Shown here one piece after another: positions 1 to 8,297 of a stretch of DNA of 64,000 nt (the stretch's first letter is position 1; the number at the start of each line of letters is the position of its first letter). The DNA lies in the NCBI GenBank assembly GCA_910575005.1, contig CAJTCL010000011.1, positions 1 through 64,000 of the forward strand. Direction: 5' to 3'. A program made the position numbers and the translations under genes. The DNA is from Lachnospiraceae bacterium. GTDB taxonomy: Bacteria > Bacillota > Clostridia > Lachnospirales > Lachnospiraceae. The notes beneath the pieces are model-generated. The model made no database searches and had not been told where the DNA came from. It worked only from the letters and a program-made list of their open reading frames with translations.

Positions 1-2
1 TA

Positions 3-68
3 AAAAAGAAACGGTATGCAATCGGTACGAATCCAGAAAAACATCTGGAGCAGATTATAAATTTATAA
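3..68 (+). CDS. Possible 3' tail of an upstream gene (partial)
   Basis: One frame is open from the left edge to a TAA at 66-68 and reads as a plausible charged C-terminus (KRYAIGTNPEKHLEQ and a few more residues). It is too short to assign to a family. The other two forward frames are less protein-like. The terminator-like hairpin at 123-152 fits the end of a transcription unit coming in from the left. This is a guess from a 21-codon stretch. Confidence 0.3.
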   Translation, partial: KKKRYAIGTNPEKHLEQIINL

Positions 69-122
69 AAATTTATTAGTTGTATGGATTTGGTCGTGAA
101 ACACATTCGTGCGTTTGTCGTG

Positions 123-152
123 AGGCAGAGACATAACGGTCTTGCCTTTTTT
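123..152 (+). terminator. Rho-independent terminator before the ABC importer operon
   Basis: AGGCA and AGAC (123-132, with one bulged G) pair with GTCT and TGCCT (139-147) around a six-base loop, followed by a run of six T (147-152). It probably ends the upstream transcript. It could also be a leader attenuator for the ABC operon, but I see no T-box sequence or obvious antiterminator. Confidence 0.6.
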
Positions 153-175
153 CTTTTTCAATGTTATATTATAAT
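142..175 (+). promoter_or_regulatory. Candidate promoter of the ABC importer operon
   Basis: TTGCCT (142-147) and TATATT (165-170) are 17 bases apart. A perfect TATAAT also lies at 170-175 but has no good -35 at the right distance. The -35 overlaps the terminator stem, so the assignment is tentative. Transcription from here would give a leader of about 50 bases to the start at 230. Confidence 0.35.
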
Positions 176-229
176 AGTAAAGCATTAACGCGTTTGTGTG
201 TTAAAGTAAATGATTTGGAGGGAAAGTTC

Positions 230-1285
230 ATGAAAAGAAAATGGATGGCAATGGTTTTATCCATGACAATGGTTGTTTCACTGTTGGCAGGATGTGGAAC
301 AGTTGGTGGAAAGAGTGAAGAGAACACAAATAACAAGAGCGACACAGAAAATCTGTCTGACAATCAGCCTGCCTCAAATGGGAGTGATAGTGATGAGAGT
401 AAGGTTTATAAGATCGGAATTTGTCAGCAATTAGAGCATCAGGCATTGGATGCAGCAACAGAAGGATTTCGAGCTGCTTTGGAAGAAAAACTGGGTAAAG
501 ATAAGGTCGAATTTGACTATCAGAACGCGCAAGGAGAACAGGCAAATTGTGCCACAATAGCGACAAAATTTGTGAATGATAAAACAGATTTGATTATGGC
601 CAATGCGACAACAGCGCTGCAGGCTTGTGCGGCTGCAACGGCGGATATCCCAATTATTGGTACTTCTGTAACGGATTTTGCAGCGGCAGGCGTTGTGGAA
701 AGCAATGATGTACCAGGGCGGAATGTAACAGGAACTTCAGATTTAGCCCCAATTGATAAACAGATTGATCTTTTGACAACTTTAGTGCCTTCTGCAAAGA
801 AAGTGGGGATTTTATTCTGTTCTGCTGAGGCAAATTCTGTATTTCAGGCAGAACAGGCAGAGAAAGCATTGAAAGAAAAAGGGATCAGCTATGAAAGATA
901 TACTGTGGCAGATTCAAATGATGTACAACAGGTGACTTCTAACGCTGTAGCAGGATGTGATGCGATTTATATTCCCACAGACAATACTTTGGCGGATAAT
1001 ATGGAGGGAGTAAAAAATGTGACAGTTCCGGCAAATATTCCTGTCATATGCGGCGAGGAAAATATGTGTGCTGCCGGCGGGCTGGCAACTCTTAGTATTT
1101 CTTATTATAACATTGGTTATAATGCAGGAATTATGGCATATGAAATTTTGGTAAACGATAAAAAGCCAGCAGAAATGCCTGTTCAATATGCAGATGAAAT
1201 GACAGTAAAATACAATTCAGAGGTGGCAGAGGCATTAAAAATCGATATGCCTTCAGATATGGTAGCCATCGAGAAAGAGGAATAG
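230..1285 (+). CDS. ABC transporter substrate-binding lipoprotein (TrpX/PF04392-like)
   Basis: This is the extracellular solute-binding lipoprotein of an importer encoded with the next two genes. I chose ATG 230 over an upstream in-frame start at 161 because GGAGGG sits just before it and it gives a clean lipoprotein signal peptide (KRKW, a hydrophobic core, then lipobox LLAGC). The first 50 mature residues are a Ser/Asn/Asp-rich linker. The rest has the two-lobed periplasmic-binding fold of the family often named TrpX, with segments such as KIGICQQLEHQALD, ATKFVNDKTDLIMAN and KKVGILFCSAEANS. Family members import tryptophan, tyrosine or other small ligands. The ligand cannot be read from the sequence. 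It is 351 residues long. Confidence 0.85.
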   Translation: MKRKWMAMVLSMTMVVSLLAGCGTVGGKSEENTNNKSDTENLSDNQPASNGSDSDESKVYKIGICQQLEHQALDAATEGFRAALEEKLGKDKVEFDYQNAQGEQANCATIATKFVNDKTDLIMANATTALQACAAATADIPIIGTSVTDFAAAGVVESNDVPGRNVTGTSDLAPIDKQIDLLTTLVPSAKKVGILFCSAEANSVFQAEQAEKALKEKGISYERYTVADSNDVQQVTSNAVAGCDAIYIPTDNTLADNMEGVKNVTVPANIPVICGEENMCAAGGLATLSISYYNIGYNAGIMAYEILVNDKKPAEMPVQYADEMTVKYNSEVAEALKIDMPSDMVAIEKEE

Positions 1286-1289
1286 AATT

Positions 1290-2198
1290 ATGGAAGCACT
1301 AATCAATGCACTCCCTGGTTCCGCGGCACAGGGGCTGATTTGGGGGATTTTAGCGATAGGAGTATATATTACATTTAAAGTTCTTGATTATGCAGATCTT
1401 ACAGTTGATGGAAGTCTTGCTACTGGTGGCGCAGTGGCGGTCATGTGTATCATTAATGGGGCAAATCCCTATGTGGCAATTGTCGCTGCATTTGTTGCAG
1501 GTATGTTGGCGGGATTGGTAACAGGATTATTTCATACAGTGTTTGGCATACCACCCATTTTGTCAGGAATTTTGACACAACTCGGATTGTATTCTGTAAA
1601 TATGCGGATTCTAGGAAAAGCTAATCAGGCTGTCAGTGTAGATCAGTATGCATTGACGGTGAGTCTTCGTTACATAAAAGAAGCATGTATTACCACTGGA
1701 ATTTGCTGTATTATTATTATATTGATTCTTTACTGGTTTTTTGGTACAGAATTAGGAGCGTCAATCCGCGCGACCGGCTGTAACCAAAATATGGCGCGTG
1801 CCCAAGGGATTAATACCAATGTACAGAAAGTATTGGGATTAGTACTTTCTAATGGATTGGTAGGAATTTCAGGCGCGCTGTATGCTCAGTATCAAGGCAG
1901 TGCTGATGTTAATATGGGACGTGGTGCGATTGTGATAGGACTTGCATCCGTAATCATAGGAGAAGTGGCATTTGGAAAGATATTTCACAATTTTGCACTT
2001 CGGATGTTTGCCGCTGTGCTGGGAGCAATCATTTATTTTATTGTAATTGCGATTGTGCTTCAGCTGGGATTGTCTACCAATGATCTAAAATTGTTTTCTG
2101 CCCTAATTGTAGCTTTGTTCCTTGCATTGCCCCATTTGAAAGGCAGTTTATTTGCAAAAGCAGGCGGTAGAGGAGGGAAAAAAGATGCTAAGGATTGA
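1290..2198 (+). CDS. ABC transporter permease, BPD_transp_2 type (TrpY-like)
   Basis: This is the integral membrane subunit of the importer, 302 residues, starting four bases after the lipoprotein stop. It has about eight hydrophobic segments and family signatures such as GILAIGVYITFKVLDYADLT near the N-terminus and ASIRATGCNQNMARAQGIN in the cytoplasmic loop that contacts the ATPase. It resembles branched-chain amino acid/TrpY-type permeases. Its 3' end overlaps the ATPase gene by 14 bases, consistent with translational coupling. Substrate is unknown. Confidence 0.85.
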   Translation: MEALINALPGSAAQGLIWGILAIGVYITFKVLDYADLTVDGSLATGGAVAVMCIINGANPYVAIVAAFVAGMLAGLVTGLFHTVFGIPPILSGILTQLGLYSVNMRILGKANQAVSVDQYALTVSLRYIKEACITTGICCIIIILILYWFFGTELGASIRATGCNQNMARAQGINTNVQKVLGLVLSNGLVGISGALYAQYQGSADVNMGRGAIVIGLASVIIGEVAFGKIFHNFALRMFAAVLGAIIYFIVIAIVLQLGLSTNDLKLFSALIVALFLALPHLKGSLFAKAGGRGGKKDAKD

Positions 2199-2979
2199 AA
2201 AAGTGTACAAGACATTTAATCCAGGAACGATCAATGAGAAAAAGGCGTTGAATGGTATTGACTTAATACTGAAAGAGGGAGATTTTGTGACAGTGATTGG
2301 TGGAAATGGCGCAGGAAAGTCCACCATATTGAATATGATTGCTGGAGTATATCCTGTGGACAGCGGAAAAATTGTGATTGATTCTGCAGATGTGACGAAA
2401 CTTCCCGAACATAAGCGTGCAAAATATCTGGGGAGAGTATTTCAGGATCCAATGACTGGAACGGCAGCAGATATGAATATTGAGGAAAATCTTGCTATTG
2501 CTGCAAGACGTGGTAAAAATCGTTTTTTGGGCTGGGGGATTACTGGGAAGGAGAAGCAAGTATATCAGAAGCGTCTGGAAGCGTTGGATCTGGGATTGGA
2601 AACACGTATGACTGCCAAAGTAGGATTGCTTTCTGGAGGGCAGCGTCAGGCACTGACCCTTTTGATGGCCTCTTTGGAAAAGCCCAAGGTACTTTTACTG
2701 GATGAGCACACAGCGGCGCTAGATCCCAGAACGGCGAAGAAAGTACTGGATCTTACAGAAGAAATTGTAGAGAAAAATCATTTGACTACTATGATGATTA
2801 CCCATAACATGAAAGACGCCATTCGTTTAGGAAACCGTCTTATTATGATGCATGAGGGCAGAATTATCTATGATGTGGCAGGAGAGGAGAAGAAAAGCCT
2901 TAAGGTATCTGATCTTCTATCAAAATTTGGTGAGGCAAGCGGCGGAGAATTTTCAAATGATCGAATGATGCTGTCCTAA
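2185..2979 (+). CDS. ABC transporter ATP-binding protein (TrpZ-like)
   Basis: This is the ATPase subunit of the importer. I took ATG 2185 over an in-frame start at 2152 because GAGGAGGG precedes it and the protein then begins MLRIEKVYKTF, as expected for the fold. It has Walker A (GGNGAGKST), a Q-loop (VFQDPMTG), the signature LSGGQRQALTL, Walker B (VLLLDEHTAALDP) and the H-loop (MMITHNM). It is 264 residues long. The substrate is set by the lipoprotein, not by this subunit. The gene ends the operon and a strong terminator follows at 3046. Confidence 0.9.
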   Translation: MLRIEKVYKTFNPGTINEKKALNGIDLILKEGDFVTVIGGNGAGKSTILNMIAGVYPVDSGKIVIDSADVTKLPEHKRAKYLGRVFQDPMTGTAADMNIEENLAIAARRGKNRFLGWGITGKEKQVYQKRLEALDLGLETRMTAKVGLLSGGQRQALTLLMASLEKPKVLLLDEHTAALDPRTAKKVLDLTEEIVEKNHLTTMMITHNMKDAIRLGNRLIMMHEGRIIYDVAGEEKKSLKVSDLLSKFGEASGGEFSNDRMMLS

Positions 2980-3045
2980 AAGGAGATGAAAAAAGAACAG
3001 TTGAGAAAGAGGGGATGTGCTGCTAAAGTAACTCTCTCAGACGGA

Positions 3046-3071
3046 GAATCCTGCGGTGCAGGATTCTTTTT
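3046..3071 (+). terminator. Rho-independent terminator after the ABC importer
   Basis: GAATCCTGC (3046-3054) and GCAGGATTC (3058-3066) form a perfect nine-base stem with a GGT loop, followed by TTTTT. It cleanly separates the importer operon from comFC. Confidence 0.9.
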
Positions 3072-3124
3072 GAGTCCTTTTATAAAATCTTAAGAAAAAA
3101 TTTATGGAATCAATGCAGTGTCTG

Positions 3125-3133
3125 TGTTACTAT
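3125..3133 (+). promoter_or_regulatory. Candidate extended -10 promoter of comFC
   Basis: TGT followed by TACTAT (3128-3133) matches an extended -10. No convincing -35 lies 16-18 bases upstream. It falls between the terminator and the comFC start, where a promoter is required. Confidence 0.3.
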
Positions 3134-3168
3134 TAAGTCTGCCCGAGAGATATTTTTGAAGATAATTA

Positions 3169-3906
3169 ATGAAGATTTATAGCAAGAATTTGATACACCT
3201 TTTATTTCCACCGAGATGTCCTTTCTGTGATGGAGTGTTATGTTCTACCATATTTACTCCGCAGAGACTGGTATGTCCTTCCTGTCAAGATAAAGTACAG
3301 TATGTGAAAGAGCCTGTCTGCAAGAAATGTGGAAAGCCCTTGCGTGATGAACGGCAGGAATATTGTTATGACTGCAGCAGACAGGAGCGTGCATTTGTGC
3401 AGGGTAAGGCGCTGTGGATTTATGAAGGGGCGGTAAAACAGTCCATCTATCGTTTTAAATACCATAGCAGGCAGGAATATGCGCATTATTATGGCAGAGA
3501 ACTGGCAAAGCAGTATCGTCAGTGGATAGAAAGATGCAAAGTAGAGGCTTTGGTGCCGATTCCACTCTCCAAAAGGAGGCTGCGTCAGCGTGGTTTTAAC
3601 CAGGCGGAACGTGTTGCCAGAGAGGTGAGCCGGCAGACAGGAATCCCTGTCTATCAAAATTTATTGATTCGTGTGCGCGATACCAGGGCACAAAAGGAAT
3701 TAAATGATCGAGAACGCAAAAATAATTTGAAAAGGGCTTTTAAAACGGAGGCAAATAAGGTACAATTGAACCATATCTTACTTATAGACGACATTTATAC
3801 GACAGGAAGTACGATGAATGAGGCAGCAGGTGAACTAAAACGGTCAGGTATCGATGAGGTTTATTGCTTAAGCATTAGCATCGGCAGAGGGTATCAGGAG
3901 GAATGA
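3169..3906 (+). CDS. comFC: ComF family phosphoribosyltransferase-like protein
   Basis: ComFC proteins act in DNA uptake and recombination and carry a type I phosphoribosyltransferase fold. The N-terminus has a zinc-finger-like set of cysteines (CPFCDGVLC, CPSCQ, CKKCGKPL, CYDC). The middle has VPIPLSKRRLRQRGFNQAE and the C-terminus has the PRPP-loop motif LLIDDIYTTGSTMNEAA, all diagnostic of the family. The 245-residue length is normal. It starts a short operon with the zinc-ribbon gene four bases downstream, a pairing also seen in Bacillus near late flagellar genes. Confidence 0.9.
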   Translation: MKIYSKNLIHLLFPPRCPFCDGVLCSTIFTPQRLVCPSCQDKVQYVKEPVCKKCGKPLRDERQEYCYDCSRQERAFVQGKALWIYEGAVKQSIYRFKYHSRQEYAHYYGRELAKQYRQWIERCKVEALVPIPLSKRRLRQRGFNQAERVAREVSRQTGIPVYQNLLIRVRDTRAQKELNDRERKNNLKRAFKTEANKVQLNHILLIDDIYTTGSTMNEAAGELKRSGIDEVYCLSISIGRGYQEE

Positions 3907-3910
3907 AGAT

Positions 3911-4321
3911 ATGGAAGTAAGAAATTGCAGAGGTTGTGGAAGACTTTTTAATTATGTGCAAGGACAGCAATTGTGTCCTGCCTGTGTTGCAGATTTGGAA
4001 GACAAATTTCAACAGGTAAAAATGTTTTTGAGGGAGAATCCGAACGCACCCTTGAATGTAGTGTCAGAGGAAAATGATGTCTCCGTAAAGCAGATCAAAC
4101 AATGGGTTAGAGAGGAGCGTCTGACATTTACCGAAGAATCTAATATTACGCTGGAATGTGAGAGCTGCGGGGCTAAGGTTTTGACTGGGAGGTTTTGTGC
4201 TAAGTGCAAGGCCAGCCTCCAAAATGACTTAAACAGTGCATTGAATCGCCCGACTGTAACACTGGCTGCGCCGAAGCCTAAGGGAAGCACAAAGGATCGA
4301 ATGAGATTTCTGGATAATTAA
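3911..4321 (+). CDS. YvyF/TIGR03826-like zinc-ribbon protein
   Basis: This is a 136-residue protein with two zinc-ribbon CxxC pairs at each end: CRGCGRLF with CPAC, and CESCGAK with CAKCKA. A helical middle resembles a small HTH (VVSEENDVSVKQIKQWVREE). This matches the conserved flagellar-region protein YvyF of Bacillus, found beside comF. No flagellar gene is in the window, so a motility role is only an inference. Translation is probably coupled to comFC. Confidence 0.7.
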   Translation: MEVRNCRGCGRLFNYVQGQQLCPACVADLEDKFQQVKMFLRENPNAPLNVVSEENDVSVKQIKQWVREERLTFTEESNITLECESCGAKVLTGRFCAKCKASLQNDLNSALNRPTVTLAAPKPKGSTKDRMRFLDN

Positions 4322-4323
4322 AG

Positions 4324-4396
4324 ACTGCCGGGCAGAGTGTACCGCTTGCGGAACCGTTTTAACGGAACCGAAGCGGTTGTCCTACCGGCAGTTTTT
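4324..4396 (+). terminator. Large nested-hairpin terminator after the comFC operon
   Basis: ACTGCCGG (4324-4331) pairs with CCGGCAGT (4385-4392), followed by TTTTT (4392-4396). Inside it, ACCGCTT pairs with AAGCGGT, and CCGT with ACGG at the tip. The stem is much longer than a simple terminator. Its T-run can also pair with an A-run downstream (see 4392-4451), so it may be one arm of a switch. Confidence 0.65.
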
Positions 4397-4451
4397 GATG
4401 CACAGGGGCGCAGCGAGTAGGAAAAGAAAATCTTCCCTACTTCATCAAAAA
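4392..4451 (+). other. Second hairpin, mutually exclusive with the terminator
   Basis: TTTTTGATG (4392-4400) is the exact complement of CATCAAAAA (4443-4451). Within it GTAGG (4417-4421) pairs with CCTAC (4436-4440), extended by AAGA/TCTT. The upstream arm uses the same T-run as the terminator at 4324-4396. The stretch 4322-4494 has no open frame and lies just before a membrane-protein operon, so a structured leader RNA is possible. I do not recognise a known riboswitch class. Confidence 0.4.
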
Positions 4452-4494
4452 GAGTGAGCCGGTTGAGTATATGGAAGGCTGGATGGTGTGATCA

Positions 4495-4914
4495 ATGCTG
4501 AATGTAGAGAGAATTCGTCTGATGACGAAGATGGCATCCTATGAAAAGGGTGAGGGAAAGGAATCTATGCCCATCAAACAGTATTACCGAAGGGATTATG
4601 TGAGTTTTGGAATGTTAAAAACATTTTTTACCTCAACGATTGCCTTTGGCATACTTTGTATCTGTTGGATGCTGTATGAACTTGAAAATATAACAGAAAT
4701 TTTAAGTGGCAGGGACCTGACAGCTTTTGGAATCTCCATATTGATAAAATATATTATTTTTGTTGTGGTCTATCAGGCAATTGCTTTTGCGGTCTATTAT
4801 CGACGTTATACAAAGGCAACAGCAAGTCTGAAGGAATATTATTCTATCTTGAAAAAGGTACAAAAACTTCAAGAGAAGGAAGAGAGGACACAGCCTTTGG
4901 AGGAACGAAAATGA
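4495..4914 (+). CDS. Conserved small membrane protein, function unknown
   Basis: This 139-residue protein has two transmembrane helices (about residues 41-60 and 78-102) between a charged N-terminus and a Lys/Glu-rich C-terminal helix likely to form a coiled coil. I kept ATG 4495 because the preceding region MTKMASYEKGEGKES looks conserved and protein-like. ATG 4567, with AGGGAAAGGA before it, is a good alternative that would remove 24 residues. The stop overlaps the next start (ATGA), so the two genes are coupled. I do not recognise a named family. Confidence 0.7.
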   Translation: MLNVERIRLMTKMASYEKGEGKESMPIKQYYRRDYVSFGMLKTFFTSTIAFGILCICWMLYELENITEILSGRDLTAFGISILIKYIIFVVVYQAIAFAVYYRRYTKATASLKEYYSILKKVQKLQEKEERTQPLEERK

Positions 4915-5903
4915 CAGGTTTGTTGGAAATAAGAGAGAGACTGCGGAATTTTTATGGAAAATATGAGATATATGTTGTCACAGGTGTGAAATTTGTACTT
5001 GGTTTGATTACATTTTTCCTGATTAATAGCCAGATGGGGTATATGGAACGGCTGAATCATCCGGCAGTAGTGCTGCTGTCAGCGCTGATTTGTGCCTTTC
5101 TGCCAGTCAATGCCATAGTGGTGACAGCCTGTGGAATGATATTACTGCATTTGTCGGCTTTGGCGATGGAAGCTTTTGTGCTGGGATTGTTTTTGTTTTT
5201 ACTATTGCTTTATTTATATGTCAGATTTGCACCTAAAAATGGTAACATAGCGATTATGACATCCATATTATGTTTTTTTAAGATACCACAGGTGATGCCA
5301 GTAGGGACAGGTCTGTTGAGAGAGCCATCTTCTTATCTATCGGTTCTTTGTGGTGTAGTGGTGTTCTTCTATGTACAGGGAGTAAAGCTTAATATTGTCA
5401 ATTTTACTTCCATAGAAGAAGCAGAAGGAACAGCAAAATTTACAGCAGCTCTTAAGATGCTGACCAGTAATAAAGAAATGTATTTGGTACTGGTGGCGTT
5501 TCTAATGACTTCCTTCCTGGTCTATGCGATTCGCAGACAGTCCATCAATTATGCATGGCGGATTGCACTACTTTTGGGAAATCTGTTTCAGATGATTATT
5601 TTGCTGGTTGGTTATGTTTTGTTGGGAATGCCAGAAAAAATTGTATGGGTAGTTTTGGGGACATTGGTATCTGTTGTAATTTCCTTGATTTTGGAGTTCT
5701 TTTTCTATAATTTGGATTATTCCAGGGTTGAACGGGTACAATTTGAAGATGATGAATATTATTATTTTGTAAAGGCTGTCCCCAAGGTGTATGTTGCCAG
5801 GAAAGATAAACGAGTCAAGCGAATTACCCCCAGGAAGAAGACAACAGTAAACCGCAGGGAACTGGCAGAAGAGCTGGATATTGACCAGGATCTGCTTGAT
5901 TAA
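4911..5903 (+). CDS. Polytopic membrane protein of the cdaA region, function unknown
   Basis: This is a 330-residue membrane protein with about eight hydrophobic segments, followed by a hydrophilic, basic C-terminal tail of about 60 residues (KRVKRITPRKKTTVNRREL). It overlaps the preceding gene by four bases and precedes cdaA by about 40 bases. I recall similar pairs of uncharacterised membrane genes ahead of cdaA in Lachnospiraceae. A role linked to c-di-AMP or envelope synthesis is only inferred from position. Confidence 0.7.
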   Translation: MTGLLEIRERLRNFYGKYEIYVVTGVKFVLGLITFFLINSQMGYMERLNHPAVVLLSALICAFLPVNAIVVTACGMILLHLSALAMEAFVLGLFLFLLLLYLYVRFAPKNGNIAIMTSILCFFKIPQVMPVGTGLLREPSSYLSVLCGVVVFFYVQGVKLNIVNFTSIEEAEGTAKFTAALKMLTSNKEMYLVLVAFLMTSFLVYAIRRQSINYAWRIALLLGNLFQMIILLVGYVLLGMPEKIVWVVLGTLVSVVISLILEFFFYNLDYSRVERVQFEDDEYYYFVKAVPKVYVARKDKRVKRITPRKKTTVNRRELAEELDIDQDLLD

Positions 5904-5945
5904 TGAAGAACGAATAGATTAGTTGACAAAGAAATGGAGGAAAGT

Positions 5946-6851
5946 ATGATACAGGAATTGTTCGCAATAGTAAATTCTTTTGCCTCCAAGTATCTGTTCT
6001 GGATTGACAGACCTCAGATTACAAAAATTGATATTGTAGAGATTATTATTCTTTCATTTTTGATTTATAATATTCTTGTATGGTTTAAAAAGACCAGAGC
6101 CTGGAATTTATTAAAGGGAATTATTGTGGTGTTGGTCTTTGTCATGATGGCGGCAATGTTCCAGATGAATACCATTTTATGGATTGCCGGAAAGACAATC
6201 AATGTAGCGGTGATTGCAGTGATTATTGTATTTCAGCCTGAGCTTAGGCGAGCCTTAGAGCAGCTTGGGCGGAAGAATTTTATTACCTCGCTGTTTTCCT
6301 TTGATTCTCAGAAAAATCAGGAACGATTTAGTGAACGGGTTACGAACGAACTGGTAAAGGCCACTTATGAGATGGCGAAGGTAAAGACAGGGGCATTGAT
6401 TGTGATAGAGCAGGATGTTGTGCTGGGAGAATATGAAAGGACTGGAATTGCTTTGGATTCGCTGGTTTCCAGTCAGCTTTTAATCAATATATTTGAGCAT
6501 AATACACCACTGCATGATGGAGCTGTGATTATCCGAGGGAATCGGGTCGTATCTGCGACATGCTATCTGCCGCTTTCCGATAATATGGAACTCAGTAAGG
6601 AACTTGGAACCCGCCATCGGGCAGCGGTGGGAATCAGTGAAGTATGTGATGCCCTGACCATTGTGGTATCGGAGGAAAACGGGAATGTATCTATTGCAAT
6701 TGGTGGAGAATTATACCGCAATGTGGACGCGGAATATTTAAAAGGAAAACTGAATTTTATCCGTAAGGGCGCTATGGATGTAGCACGATTCCGGATTTGG
6801 AAAAGGAGGATGAAGCATGTTCCGAAAAATGATGAAGCATCTGGCAAATAA
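5946..6851 (+). CDS. cdaA: Diadenylate cyclase CdaA
   Basis: It makes c-di-AMP from two ATP at the membrane. Three N-terminal transmembrane helices (about residues 33-100) precede the DAC domain, which has the catalytic signatures LHDGAVII and GTRHRAAVG. I placed the start at ATG 5946 because GGAGG (5936-5940) lies six bases before it. An in-frame ATG at 5934 would put that ribosome binding site inside the gene. The product has 301 residues. It overlaps cdaR by 35 bases, and the conserved cdaA-cdaR-glmM order links c-di-AMP to cell wall precursor supply. Confidence 0.95.
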   Translation: MIQELFAIVNSFASKYLFWIDRPQITKIDIVEIIILSFLIYNILVWFKKTRAWNLLKGIIVVLVFVMMAAMFQMNTILWIAGKTINVAVIAVIIVFQPELRRALEQLGRKNFITSLFSFDSQKNQERFSERVTNELVKATYEMAKVKTGALIVIEQDVVLGEYERTGIALDSLVSSQLLINIFEHNTPLHDGAVIIRGNRVVSATCYLPLSDNMELSKELGTRHRAAVGISEVCDALTIVVSEENGNVSIAIGGELYRNVDAEYLKGKLNFIRKGAMDVARFRIWKRRMKHVPKNDEASGK

Positions 6852-8265
6852 TCCGGGGCTAAAACTTTTGTCCATCCTGTTTTCGGTGATACTTTGGCTG
6901 GCTGTGGTAAATGTGGCTGATCCAGATGCGACCAAATCCTTTTCTGTTCCGGTTGAGATCCTAAATAAAGATGTGATTACCGAGATGGGAAAGGTTCCAG
7001 GAATTGTAGGGGATACAGATATCGCAGTATTTTATATTACAGGTCCCAGGAGCTATGTCGAGGATATGACTTCAGATGATTTTTATGTGACAGCAGATTT
7101 AAGCCAGGTGGATTTAAGCCAGGATGGGGAGGCAAAGCTGGTTCCTATTGAGATCACGGCAAAGAAGAATGATAAGCGCATTGACATTATTCGCAAGACA
7201 GTGAATATGCAGATTACATTGGAAGACCGTTCGGAACAGAAATTTGTAATTTCAGCAGAGACAGTTGGGGATCCAGCAGATGGCTGTGCGATTGGGAATG
7301 TGGAAGTGACACCGAATCTTTTAAAGATTTCAGGACCTGCTTCTATTGTATCACGTATTAATCGGGTAACAGCTACCATCAATGTGGATGGTATTTCGGG
7401 GGATGTATCTGACAATGTGATGCCGGTATTATATGATGAAAACGGATTGACTATTTCCTCAGAATTACTGGAGTTGAATCAGTCTGTAGTGACAATACGT
7501 GCAGATATTCTTGCAACAAAGAGCGTGCCGATTCGCTGCCAGGTCAGCGGTACACCAGCAGCTGGTTATCAATACCGAGGAGTTGAATATGCGCCAGAGA
7601 CAGTGTTAATTAAAGGTGAGGCATCTGTATTGAATGGGATTACCGCAGTAAATATTCCAGCAGATGTAATCAATATTGATGGTGTATCTAAGGATGTTGA
7701 GACTTCCATTGATCTTACGCCATATCTAAAGGAAATGGGTGTTTCACTTGTGGATGACAATACCAATCAAGTTGCGGTAAAGGCGATTGTGGAACGCAAG
7801 GAGACCAGGATTTTTAACTTTGCCACAGAGGATATCAAGATCACGGGATTGAGTAATGCCTATAAATTGACTTTTGGCGGAACTGCAACAACAGTGCCGA
7901 TCAATGTCAGGGCATTGGAGGAGGACATGGATGCCTTAGAATCCAAAAATATTGAGGTGATTTTGGATGTCACAGATCTTGTGCCAGGCACTCATACTAG
8001 ACAGCTTACCATTAATTTACCTGGGGATAAGTATGAATTGATCAATTCTGTCAGCGTTCAAGTGACAATTACAGATAAAAATGCAGCTACAGAAGATACA
8101 GAAAATAATGGTGATAATTCTGACACGACCCAGAATGGGATGATAAATAATGATAGAAATCCGGCAAACAAACCGCAGGACAGTGAAAGTATTTTTGATG
8201 ATGATGCAGATACAGAGGAAGACAGTGAGGATAGTAACCAGGATGGAAGTCCAAGCGTAAATTAA
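6817..8265 (+). CDS. cdaR: YbbR-domain regulator of CdaA (CdaR)
   Basis: This is a membrane-anchored extracytoplasmic protein that modulates CdaA. One N-terminal helix (about residues 15-33) is followed by about four beta-rich YbbR repeats, each with segments like VPVEILNKDVI or VPIRCQVSGTPAAGYQYRG. The last 65 residues are an acidic Asn/Asp/Glu-rich tail (for example DDDADTEEDSEDSN) that is longer than in typical YbbR proteins and may face the cell wall. GGAGG precedes ATG 6817 and the gene starts inside the 3' end of cdaA. It is 482 residues long. Confidence 0.92.
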   Translation: MFRKMMKHLANNPGLKLLSILFSVILWLAVVNVADPDATKSFSVPVEILNKDVITEMGKVPGIVGDTDIAVFYITGPRSYVEDMTSDDFYVTADLSQVDLSQDGEAKLVPIEITAKKNDKRIDIIRKTVNMQITLEDRSEQKFVISAETVGDPADGCAIGNVEVTPNLLKISGPASIVSRINRVTATINVDGISGDVSDNVMPVLYDENGLTISSELLELNQSVVTIRADILATKSVPIRCQVSGTPAAGYQYRGVEYAPETVLIKGEASVLNGITAVNIPADVINIDGVSKDVETSIDLTPYLKEMGVSLVDDNTNQVAVKAIVERKETRIFNFATEDIKITGLSNAYKLTFGGTATTVPINVRALEEDMDALESKNIEVILDVTDLVPGTHTRQLTINLPGDKYELINSVSVQVTITDKNAATEDTENNGDNSDTTQNGMINNDRNPANKPQDSESIFDDDADTEEDSEDSNQDGSPSVN

Positions 8266-8297
8266 ATAAGAGAAAGAGGAATAAGAGGTAAGGAAAT

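Noticed and set aside
1-229. T-box or other amino-acid riboswitch before the TrpXYZ-like importer
   Set aside because: The conserved T-box sequence is absent and the leader after the candidate promoter is only about 50 bases.
4322-4494. raiA-type noncoding RNA near comFC
   Set aside because: The comFC association is suggestive, but the region is short, no raiA gene is present and I could not match a known structure.
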